From assembly GCF_943734655.1 (NCBI RefSeq), contig NC_071354.1, positions 13,808,501 through 13,872,500 on the forward strand: 64,000 nucleotides of DNA. The letters are read 5' to 3'. Below the pieces are notes generated by a model. The model was not told the DNA's origin, ran no database searches, and saw nothing but the letters and a program-made list of their open reading frames with translations. How positions within the stretch are numbered: position 1 is the stretch's first letter; each line of letters starts with the position of its first letter. Source of the DNA: Sabethes cyaneus (Eukaryota; Arthropoda; Insecta; Diptera; Culicidae). Below, piece by piece: positions 1-10,900 of the stretch. Both the position numbers and the translations under genes were made by a program.

Positions 1-2189
1 TTTCGTGGAGCCTCCTGGCTGGGTGGGTGGAAGGTTAGTGGGCAAAGAAGGATTCTTTATTACAGAAGTTTTCCACGCTATGGCGTGGGTGTGTTTGAAT
101 CACACCAGTACTACTCTAGCACCGAAAAGCGAAACATTACCAACACAGTCGCCATGGAGAACGCTTTGCTCACGAATACATGCGAAGGTCGAGAGTTGCA
201 AGGATATCTGGTCGGGTGTAACTCTCAGTACCCGTGGTTTGATACAATCAATGGAATGTTTATGGAAGGTGTGCCACATCTATCTCCGCTGCTGCTTCTG
301 TTGCCAGTGGAATTGCGATAACATTGCAAACGGGCGGAACACGGAAGGAAAGGAAAAAGCATTCACGAAGAAAATGTAGTCAATTAGCTCCTTGCATGGT
401 TTGCCACGTCATGTGAGGATGCAACAGCGTTTGCAAAAGAGGAAATCAATTTCTGGTAGAATGTTTAGTCTTTTGTGTGCACTGTAATGAAAGTACAACA
501 AGGAGGAAAATGGTTGCTATTGCAACTGATACAGTTGACTTTAGTTGGTAGCGTTAATACTAGGTATTATATGGCTAACGTGGTTCCGAGCAACAGAATA
601 ATGAGCTGTCATTAGTGTACATTTTTCAACTAGTTATCTGTTAGCAAACTAACACCATACTGCTATGACGCAATATTTCATTACCTTGAGCTGAAAAAAT
701 ACAATGAAAATGAGCGCATTATCTGTTCAAATAATTTAGGTATAGAACATTGCCATTGATTAAAAATCATCAACACGTAGGATTAGTTTCCGATTGTTCT
801 ATCCGTAAAATTGTAGTTGCATTTCCACGTTCCAGTTCGATTTCCGGAGCACAGGTTATATTTATTTGAAAGGGATTGTTGATCCTTTTTCACAGCCCTT
901 TTTTATGTCGATGTGCATTTAATTGCACCAATACGACAGTGAAAACATGTTCGAACCTAGCCGAAGCTCTTCTCCCTGTTCGACTCTCTTCTCTTATTAT
1001 CAAATGCTCGTGTGTTATGGAATGAAAACGGAAAACCCAGATGCTGCTGCAGTGCAACGTAAACGGCATCTTCTTTTTTAGACCTAACCTGAGCTGTGAG
1101 TTCGCTTCCATCATCTATTGCTTCGAACCAGAAGAGGGCGTTAGTGTAGCTGTCACTACCACAAAAGGCGACTTCACCTTCGTCGTCTCAAAGCTTCTCG
1201 TGAAGGGTTTTCCAGCTTTTTTTTTGTAGAAATGCATTTTTCATTCAAACTTTATGTTTGTCATGAGATTTTTTTCTAAAAAATCCTGCATCCCCTTTCT
1301 CTTTCTCGTAAGAGTAGCAGAAGCACTGAATGCGCAAGTTTTTGCGCACTCGAGTAAAATTTCATGCGGATAATGTTTTCAGTACAATGGAAGAATGATG
1401 TTTGATGACTACGATGACGTTGTTGATTCTGGGCGATTTCTCACCACGTGCACATATGGGTGAATGTAAATCGTTTATGTACCTACCCTGCATACATATA
1501 TACGGAAACATTACTTCACTTCAGTTGATCCTTAAGGTGATTACCTAGCAGGAAACCAACGAACGAGCTGGGGAAATAATCGATTTACGGGGGGTTCTAC
1601 GGTGTTTGCCTAAGACAAACAAATCATCTTTCTGAGGCCGTCGCCGCCATATCAAGTTGAATGTTTTCGCTTTTCCAGGGCGAATAATAAGCTTACTTAG
1701 ACTAGGTCGTTCTTACAACCGAGGAATCAATGATATGCGGCCCTCAACAACGGCGGATTCGCGTCATCGCCGTGTTCACCGGATGATGGACGGTGATTGA
1801 ATCTGTGATTTGTCTGTTCAGGGATTTCTCGCTCGACGGGTCGAGCGGATAGTGTGGAGAGTAAAATAAAAACCAGATAATAGGATAGTAATCCTGGGAG
1901 TTTTGATAAATCGCTTTTCAGTCCTCGGTCGATGTCGTCGGCGAGAAGGGTGACTGGGAATATGTCATTTTAATGGTACCGGGATTTGTCATTCATTCCT
2001 AGACGATAATCGATGGAACAAATTTTGTTCAAATTTTTGCGGTTATTTTTTGTTTGGCGTTTCTATTTATAAATTATACATCATACGGAGTGTGGAGCCT
2101 GTGACTTTATATTCAAAAATTCTCAACAAACTTGACATATGACGACGATTTTCTATGAGATCTGTTTATTACGTTCTTACTAAATCTAT
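1..2189. other. Gene-free sequence, probably calmodulin intron
   Basis: No exon, RNA gene or transposon end could be supported here. Open frames are short and show no family resemblance. Because the first calmodulin exon seen on the + strand (20,869) starts in mid-protein and no earlier exon is recognisable, this stretch is inferred to be intronic. Confidence 0.4.
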
Positions 2190-2399
2190 CATACTACGAA
2201 TCTAAAAATCAACGAAATCCAGGAATGAGCCCCACGGTGCAAAAATCTAATAGTCGAATCTACCAATTTTGAAATTTAAGAATCTGATAATTTAAGAACA
2301 TTAGCCTACAAAATTTAAATAATTCGAGCCATATCACAACTGCTGATTGATTGATTTGATAAGGATTATTGCTGAATGACCCATATTTGATTTGGTGCT

Positions 2400-2925
2400 A
2401 GTCAAATATCCTGTCACAATTAAGGTGTGATGGACAATGATTGACATAGCACACGATACCAGTTAGGCTCGATTCGTTTTATAAAGCCTAATACCCTGCC
2501 AGGATCGCTTCGCCAAATTTCATGCGTCTCTAACCCAAGTAGCAAGGAGAGTTTTATTGTACTCTTATGGTGGTCTTCAAGACCAATTTTGGTCTTAAAT
2601 GCCATCATAAGAGTGTAATAAAACCCAAATTGTTGCTTGGGAATAACCCCTTTCCAAATATTTACATCCTTTGATTTATTAATGCTCCACGGTTGCAGAT
2701 TATATGTTCAGCAGTTTCCATTTCAAATTGGCAAAAACGACATTGAGCAGTATCATTTTTCCCAATTTTATTCCCCCAGACCAGTGAACATCCCAGTAAT
2801 TACTAAGATTTAATAAAACCCGGGTTTTTACTGCACTCGGTCTTATCAATGTTTTTGCCTGTCTGGATGTATCCGTGGTGTTCCAATTCGGTCCTTGGTA
2901 CGAACATAGTATGAAGACCAAAGAA
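2400..2925 (-). mobile_element. I/Loa-type non-LTR retrotransposon, 3' fragment (dead)
   Basis: On the minus strand a broken frame gives the C-terminal end of an RNase H-bearing non-LTR ORF2. It contains a zinc-knuckle-like motif CRFCQFEMETAEHIIC (C-x2-C, then H and C), and after the MITE at 2,534-2,641 the terminal phrase EIWRSDPGRVLGFIKRIEPN. The same kind of C-terminus is seen at 26,106-26,540 and 49,642-50,805 (C-x2-C-x8-H-x4-C, then a conserved tail). No reverse transcriptase or RNase H remains, and frameshifts and stops show that it is dead. The clade (I or Loa) is inferred from the motif layout only. Confidence 0.6.
2534..2641. mobile_element. 108-bp palindromic (foldback) MITE
   Basis: The two 54-nt halves are reverse complements of each other with about 13 mismatches: the left end is CCCAAGTAGCAAGG and the right end reads CCCAAGCAACAATT on the other strand. 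There is almost no loop. It splits the I/Loa C-terminal fragment that surrounds it, so it inserted later. The target duplication is not clear (TT or TTA). Confidence 0.7.
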
Positions 2926-3419
2926 TTAAAGAATATTAATCAAAAACAAAACTTCAAGAATCCATAAAATTCAAACTCCGTGAATTGAAAATTTATAATT
3001 CAAAAATCACTAAATCCAACAATTCAGATAATAGACTACAAATCAATCCGACAATTCAATAATCCAGGAATTCAAAAATACAAAAATTTTAGAGTGTATA
3101 AACCCAGATTCAAAAATCCAAAAATTGTAGAGGCCATGAATCAGAAAATTCGAGATTGCGAAAGTTTGGGAATCCAAAAAGCTAAGTATGACGAAATCTA
3201 AAAATCGGTTGTTTTGCAAAATTATCGCATCAAGATGGATCGAAGAGTCTCAGAATTTCGTGAAATTCTATATTTTGTAGCCTTTTTAACGAAAAAACTA
3301 TTTAAAAAAAAATGAGCTCTTCTATTTTCCTAAAAAACTCTGATTTTTGCCGATTTGAAAACTCCGATTTGGGAAATTTTTCCATTTTTGCGGACATCAC
3401 TAATGTTTTGTTATTCTAA

Positions 3420-4425
3420 TTTTATTAACCTTTTTTCGAAATCTTCTTGTATCTCTCTTGAACTCTTCCTGGACTTTTATCGCACTCTTCTTGCATTGCT
3501 CTTAGACTCTTACCTCTTTTTGGACTCATTTTGAACTCATTTAGGGTCCTTTTGACCACTTTTTGGAATCTGTTTGGACCCATTGGTTTCCTTTTAGACT
3601 CTTTTTGGACTCATTTTGGACTCATTTTGAACCTATTTTGGGTTTTTTAAACGCTTTGGACTCTTCTTGAATCCGCTTTGGATGCTAAGTCTTCTTGGCT
3701 TTGTCTTGGACTCTTCTTGCGCTCTTTCTGATAGTTTTTTTTAATCTTTATGGATTCTTTTTGGAAACTTTTTGGCCTCTCTGGACTCTTCTTAAATACT
3801 TCTTGGACTTCTATTAGACTCATTAGACTTGTACTCTTTCTGAACTTCGTTTGAATTCTCTATGGACGCTTTGGACTGTTCTGCACTCATTTTTAAGTCA
3901 TCTTAGACTTTCAGAACACCCCTTGAATTCGAACTTTTTAGGACACCCCTTGAATTCGTCTTGGAATCTTTTCGGATTCTTTCTGTACACATTTTGGCCT
4001 ACTTTTTGGACACTTTTGGAAAACTTTTTGGTTCTCCTTAGAGTCTTCTTGAATTCTTCTTGGATTTTCCTTGGACTCTTTTTGCACTCTTCTCGCACTT
4101 TTTTGAGCTCTGCTTGGATTCTTTATGGACACTTTTTGGACTCTTTAAACTCTTATTGCACTCTTTTTAGACTCCAATTAGACTCTCTGAACTTTTCTTG
4201 TCCTCTTTGTGAACTTTGTTTGGATTCTTTTACAAACTCTTTTGGCACTTTTTTGCATTCAACTTAAACTTTTCTTGAACTTTTATTGAACTCTTGGACT
4301 GTTCATGGACTCTTTTTGGATTCTTTCTGAACTCATTTTAAGTACTTTGAAATCTTTTTGGACATTTTTGGACTCTTTTTACACTCTTCTTGGACTTTTA
4401 TTGAACTCTTCTTGGAATCCTGTTA

Positions 4426-4428
<3 letters not shown>
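3420..4428 (+). repeat. Degenerate T-rich minisatellite (ggactctttttt-like words)
   Basis: About 1 kb is built from decayed copies of words such as ttggactctttttgg, cttcttgaactc and tttttggacactttt, with a period near 10-15 bp. Pyrimidine bias on the + strand is extreme. The open frames across it (for example 3,851-4,267) translate to low-complexity F/L/W/S strings and are by-products of the repeat, not genes. Confidence 0.75.
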
Positions 4429-4490
<62 letters not shown>

Positions 4491-4496
4491 CCTCTC

Positions 4497-4536
<40 letters not shown>
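4429..4536. repeat. (TC)n microsatellite, ~108 bp
   Basis: An almost pure CT/TC dinucleotide run with three short interruptions (ccc). It directly continues the T-rich minisatellite on its left. Confidence 0.97.
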
Positions 4537-4669
4537 GAAGGAAAACCCTCTCGACTTGATCAGTGAATCGTGTCCGATGGTGGTTTCTGAAGCGAGAGTT
4601 AGTCGACCGATAACGCTTCCCGTAGTGCCACTAGGACTACGTGCAAGAACCTCAGAGTTATCTGAATAT

Positions 4670-4785
4670 TCACGAATCTAAGAATATAACAATCCAAAAA
4701 TTCGAAAATCCCCGAATCTAGGCATAGAAACGTCGAAAATTACAAAATTCAGAAAACCAAAATTTTGAAAATCTGATATTTGGTA
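4670..4785. repeat. Right-hand piece of the aattcaaaaatc-type repeat
   Basis: Words such as aatccaaaaattcgaaaatcc and aattacaaaattcag match the degenerate array at 2,190-2,310 and 2,930-3,230. The T-rich minisatellite and the (TC)n run therefore seem to lie inside or beside the same block. Confidence 0.5.
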
Positions 4786-4835
4786 CCTTGTTTAGAAGCA
4801 ATCGTTCATTTTGCATTTACATTTGTTCAGAAGTA

Positions 4836-4984
4836 CACTAGAATCTCGTTTTACGTCCATTCATTTTACATGATTTAATGTTACGTCACCTTTTTTATGT
4901 CCAAAATTTGAATTAACGTCCTCTCGTTTTAGGACCGATTTTTTTACGTCCCCCCAATAGTGGACGTAAAACGAGATTTGAGTG
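4836..4984. mobile_element. TA-flanked MITE with TIRs and internal ttacgtcc repeats (149 bp)
   Basis: The left end is CACTAGAATCTCGTTTTACG; the right end read on the other strand is CACTCAAATCTCGTTTTACG. A TA dinucleotide lies on each side (4,834-4,835 and 4,985-4,986), as expected for Tc1/mariner-type insertion. The interior is made of decayed copies of the TIR-proximal motif (ttacgtcc, ttacgtcacc, ttaacgtcc). No coding capacity. Confidence 0.75.
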
Positions 4985-7900
4985 TAGTGTTGTGTATATT
5001 TCAGTGTGGGCAATTTGTATCGAGCGACAAAATAATAGTTGAATGGCACTAAGTCTGGTGAATATGGCAGGCGGAATAAAACTTCCGGGACTTGTCACAA
5101 CAGATGATCATTAAAGTTGTTGCGAAAAAGCAAAACTTCGGGTGTATAAGTCTTGTGACAGAATTTAATCCTTTTTCATCAACAGACTTCGTAGTTAGCT
5201 GTTAGAGTACAATTATACGGCATTTTAGAAAAAAAGACAGAGTATCCCCGTTTCAACAGGTTGACTACAGTTTGTTTCAATTAAACCTGGACAGAGTTGA
5301 TGTTCTGAAAGTAGATCGTTTTGCGTTAAATTCCCTTCTTGTCGATCAGCTATTTCGATATGCTGTCATCAGAAGTCATAGTCTCGGATGAAGGGACGTA
5401 GGTAACGGAATGTAACTTTTTGTGTATTTGAATACAACATTTTTTAAGGCGACCCTTTCGGATTATAACCTAAGCCTCTTTGTCAAATTCTCTAATTTTT
5501 ACGTTTTTATTTGAGAGGTTGGTAATCGCTTTGAGAAGTTGGGATTACCTTGTGGCGATGCAATTTTTATGGGAATTATGATATCGGGTGTTCCCGGGTT
5601 GACACTGGATTTTTTGAGATAAAATTACATTCATTGAAAGGAAAACGAAAGTTTAGTTTTAAAATCGAAAACAAATAATATTGCTAGAAATAATTTTTAG
5701 ATTACTTGGGCAATTTTTTTTCTAGTTGTCTGGCTATCGATCCGACTGGTGATGTTCGATAAATTAAAACCTGTAAGCGTCGCCATCTTCTTTATAGCGG
5801 CACGCCTAATGCAGAAAAAAATCCAACGTGGGTAGACAATTGCTGATACTTAATCAAAGGAAACCAACCAGTTTTACGTTTTAAATTTCAAATCAATGAA
5901 AATGAACTTTCCACTGAAAAAAATTACATTTACTTTGCAGAAGTAAGCATAGCAGAAATGTTAAGTTCGTACCGCATTTTGTTCGTTTCGCTCATGTCAA
6001 AGTTCAAAAACTTCCATTTTGCCACTAATTTAACAGAAGTAATTTTTCTAGGAACTCAATTCCCGCTCCAATGCCGCGTTCGTTCCGTTTCTTCTGAGTC
6101 AATAAAAATGATTAGCACGTGTTAATATTTGAGTATGGTCGTTAATAATAAATGTCTGCTGCTTGGCTGGCTGCAAACTTTGCACTCCGGATTACGCTCT
6201 TCTTCGATCCCTGTTTCTATGAAAAGATTAACCAAAAAGCAATCAACTCCCATGGCGTGTCACAGCAGTAGCAAGTTTGGTTTCTGTTCTTCAATTTCCG
6301 GTCTCCTGTGGGGCGGGTCGATCGGTTGGTACGACGATATCTTCAAGCTCTCTTGCAATCAATAACAGGTCACGTCACGGCCAATAATAACCACTTCCCC
6401 ACTACTGCTGCTGCCAGTGTCCTTTCTCTTCCTCCTTCATCAACTTTAGCTTGTGAAAATGATTCCAAAATCTGAATCATTTAGTTTGGTGCCATAATGG
6501 CCCACCCGCACCCGTCCTCCATCAAAGCATATTTGGGCTCCCCAATCCCGCGACAAACTACGAGTTTTCCTCTCGAAAATTAATTTCACAACAATGAAGT
6601 GGGATGGGCGGAGCCCGAATTGTAGTGTGACTGCTTGCTAAGGCGATTTTCTCCAACCTAATAATGGAAACTTTCTCACCTACAGCAGCAGCGCCCAGGA
6701 TGGACAGAAAACCTTCGCTTGTCACGAGGAGGTAGTTAGTTCGTTCGTTCGTTCTAGTTTGATCGAACTGATCCTATTGCTGTTAATGCTGATGCTTATT
6801 TGCTTTCAGTGGCAACCAGCCGCGCGGCAATGCCATCCGTCAGGAAATTGCTTTTACTCCTTTCTTTTACGACAACGCGGCACGAAACCAACCGATGGCG
6901 ATGGGCTTAGAGCTGCAGTGCAGTGTGCCAAGGAAAAGTTGCCGTATTTTGTTCCTCTTTGCTCGTTGTTTTGTTTTATTTTTTTATTTTTTCGTTTTAC
7001 ACAACGGCGCACAATGATGGGGCAAAGGGCGCAAAACTTATCCAATTATCCTCCGGTGATAGTTGTTTCCAAGGGTGATGGGAAGGAAAGTCCTTGACGC
7101 AGACACGAGTTTGCTATAATTACAGGATTTTTCGTAACGAGAACAGTTTGGAAAAAGCAGGTTTCAATTAAATTACTTTCTGTTTGCTTTAGATCGTGCA
7201 CTAAATAAAAGTTTTTTTTAAACGATGACTTACTCGGCAAAAAGGCTCCGCTGTGGGGACGCTTGGTGCGGCAACCCTGAAAACAAAGAAGCCGCATGGT
7301 CGCCAAAGTGTTTCAACGCAGAAATCTAAGTGTTTTTCGCTCTTAACATCATTAGAGCTGCTGAATGGCACTGGAAAATTGAATTTGAATATAAATTCAA
7401 TATTTACAGCCCTAGCTGTGGATGCACCAACAGAGGCGAGGGAAAAGGTTGAAAGCAGTCCTTTTTTCGTCACTAGAATTAAGGCTGAGCTAAGGAGTGC
7501 AGTCAGTGGTGTGTCGCCTTTTGATCGTGCATCAGCACACTCGAAAGTTGCATGATTATCAGCATTCAAAGGAGGAGGGTTCGTTCGCTTTCCTGCTTTT
7601 TTGTGTTTAATTAAGTTAGAGGGGAAGATTTTTCACTTCGTATGCTCGTTTTCGTTTTGTTCAAGTGCAGCTTAGTAAGCGAAATGCAACGGAAGTTGGA
7701 CCGATGATGGGGGTGAATAATTCGTAATTTAATTTAACGTGTGATTGTTTTTGCTACAACAATTTGCTTTGACAGAAGTATTTTAAAGCTAAAATTAAAA
7801 ATCTTGTTAGATTGAATTTCGTTGCTAACACTCAACGATGGATTATAATTATCAAAATTCCAATGAAACGTTATATCTTATCACCGGTGCAATAAAAAAA

Positions 7901-10900
7901 TACAAGCATGCAACTGTCGCGCGCTACCCAGTCCCATAATATTCTTTGAACAACCAATTGTGACGAAGAACAATACACTTTTATCGATAGATATTGGACT
8001 ATGAATTACGACATCTGCTTTTTTTTGCAATGAAAAATTCAATTATTTCCGAAGCGCTATCGAGATAATAAAACTCATCGTAAACTCGATAGATAGTGCT
8101 GCCAATTCACGGTTTGGGTTTACGAATTGGTTGGTTGCTGTTTATAACGTAGTTCAACCTAGTGTACCGTTGAAAAACGCACCATAACTATTATCAAAGT
8201 TTGCAAAAAAAAACGAATAAAACGACTCATCTTTCACGTTTCAAACGAAACAACATCCAATCTATAAAAGTTATGCAATACAGCAACAGCGATAATGAAA
8301 TTTCATTCCACCATCATCGAGAGGAGCGTGTCAATAACATACTCCGCGAACCGGACTCTCTGACAAAAGGATCAAAGGCATAGTCACTCGCTTTTGCTTT
8401 CCTCCCCCTATATTTGCTGCCTGTTGGTAACGACGAGCATGGAATAATGACTGAAATAAGAGCGTTCCGTCGTTGTGTGTTGTTCTCCGGGCTCTAGGAT
8501 CCGATCCGGCGATTGGCGGTGCTAAGCTCAAATTTACTACTTCGATGAGTGGAAATCCTTGTTTGCATTGATTCGAACCTGCCCGACTCCATGCCCGACT
8601 GATGTTCGATTGTTCTTTCGCCTCTTGCTATCGTTCGTAGCTTGCAACTGAAATATTCATTATAATAGACAATCATAACTGTTTTTGTTCGTTGATTTCA
8701 AACCCAATGATTCAAGTTCACAACCTAATATTTCGGAGCACGTTTTGGTTTTATAGACCGTGCAGACATAGTTCGGCATAATTGGAAGCTATTCCCAAGT
8801 TAATCGTAAGAGTCGTATCATAAAATCAACTTCAGTTGCTTTAGTATCTCCCCGGAGCAGGTCAATGATTCGCATTAAATGAAGGATATCGGACCGAAAT
8901 TCCATCTTTTTTCAAGGACCTTTTCATGGGTCTTGGATCGTGTAAGGGAAAAAGTTTTATTAATGATGCCACATTGTTGGCTGTCTGTCTGTGCGTACCA
9001 AAGACGGCACTGTGGAGTAACTTTTCTATTGCTTGCGGTTATGTCGGGAAACCAAACCTGGATTGGAATACAACCCTTTCGTTCTGTTTCACGCCAATAA
9101 TGGTACTAATTTCCAGTGAAAAGCTTCTCGGTTAATAAATTTCACAACTTTAGCTGCAGGAGATCCGCTGCTGCGGCTGTGGTTTTGATTTTCGATGCGC
9201 ATCCTTTGGAAATCAGCAGTAATTTGATGCTCTGCTGTGGGGATGTATCCGGTGGAAACGATTGGCTGGCCTCACACCGCATTCACCACCATACCACCAG
9301 AAGCAGAACTAATCTCGACTGATTAAAGTCTACCAAATCTAATTTTCCAACAATCGAAAATCCGATTTGAAAAGCTCTCGCCCCCGCACGGTTACGTGGC
9401 AATACTCTTCTAAGGGTTAATGGCGTTCGCATTAGTTTAAAGTGGCTGAGGAGGAGAAGGATTGCGTGGGGGAGGATAAATTGTGGACGGCCTTTGACGG
9501 TTGTTGTGGATGTTTTACCGATAAATGTGGTTTGACGTTCGAAGATTGGAGTTTCTGTGAAATCTTCGAGCGTCGCCATGGATCTGATGTCGCTGGCTGA
9601 TTAGATTTCGTCGAAGTCAATTAGGAATTTCCTTTCTCCAGAATTTCATATCCCTCGCTGAAAATCGCTGCCACCGATTGTGATAGCGCGCAGCTGCCCC
9701 GGGTAGCTGAAAATAGATTCGACAAAAATCGAACATCATCTCGCTGTATGAGTGTGGATGAGTGTGAATTTGTGATTTGATTGAGGACTTTTAATGAACA
9801 TTTTGGGTTATTGTTTTAGCGAAGAGTTTTAAAAGAACAGAAATTAATATTTTTATGCGACATCCATTAATTTAGTACAATATTTGTAACTTGCATTCCA
9901 GTGAATCAAGCCATTGGATTAATTACTTATGTTCAGGAGGTGATTTTCCTGCGTTCCATGCGAGCATGCTTGAAGTTTAATAGCCTGGAGAGAAAGGCTT
10001 TGAATTGTCCAATGCCACGAATGTATCACTTTTTGAGAGTGGCACGTATGAACCTAATCAGTGTTTTTGGGAATCTGTGCTCAAAAATACAATCTGCCAT
10101 ACACCATTTTGCTTGACGGAATTAAACGCTGCCTTGAAGTCTAGAGATAAATGTTGCGTCTGTAGGGGAGAAGAATAGGAACATGAGGGGACTATGAATA
10201 TTGCTCTTTTTCCGTTTCCAGTTTTTTGTATCCCAAAAGCGATTTTTCACCATGCATTATATTTTCCTGAACTTATTTTTATATCGCACAATTGATTAAG
10301 CATCACCGTGAATCAATTAAATATTGAGACTCAGAAAATGTCTGAAACTTCTGTAGTTCCTCAGGGTATTCTACTTCTTCTATATTTTCATTAATAGAAT
10401 CAATTACCAACGCAAAAATTGAGTAAACATCAAACACACTCTAAATAGACGGTGATTTTGCCCCCAAAATGTCAACTGTTTAAATTTAAAGGAAGGATAT
10501 CAAAACCTAATCAAGTCACTTCTCTAGTTCCTTAGGGTATTCTTCTGGGTCCTATATATTTTCACAAAAAAACCATATCGAAGGCTAATTAAATAACTTC
10601 TGAACACCTAGCGTGACGTTTCGCCAAGTTAAAAAAAATATAAAACAAGAAACACCTGTGCGTGAAGCGTGAGAATCCTTGCGGGCAAAGTTCCGTACGT
10701 GTTAGCTAGGACCGCCCCATGGAAATTGCTCGCACCCAGAAATTGCCAAAGCATAAATATTGAAACAGCCCACAAAGCCTACGGACAGGCATGAACAAGT
10801 TATGGATATGTTCCCGTGTGGCGCACGTAGCGTTTGTGTCTTGTCCTATCAAGAATATTGTTAGATATGCAAACGCTAACCAACCGGACGGAGGAGGACA

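Larger units (their letters stand above)
2190..3240. repeat. Degenerate AT-rich short-period repeat, interrupted by a retrotransposon piece
   Basis: Two stretches (about 2,190-2,310 and 2,930-3,230) are made of loosely repeated 10-13 bp words such as aattcaaaaatc, aatccaaaaattc and aatctaaaaatc. The same vocabulary returns at about 4,670-4,780 beyond the T-rich array, so the pieces look like one decayed minisatellite block split by a retrotransposon remnant (2,400-2,925) and a second repeat type. There is no coding potential. Confidence 0.6.

Noticed and set aside
3851..4267. 138-codon open frame, + strand
   Set aside because: It translates the T-rich minisatellite into low-complexity W/F/L/S repeats; overlapping frames on the other strand are equally open.
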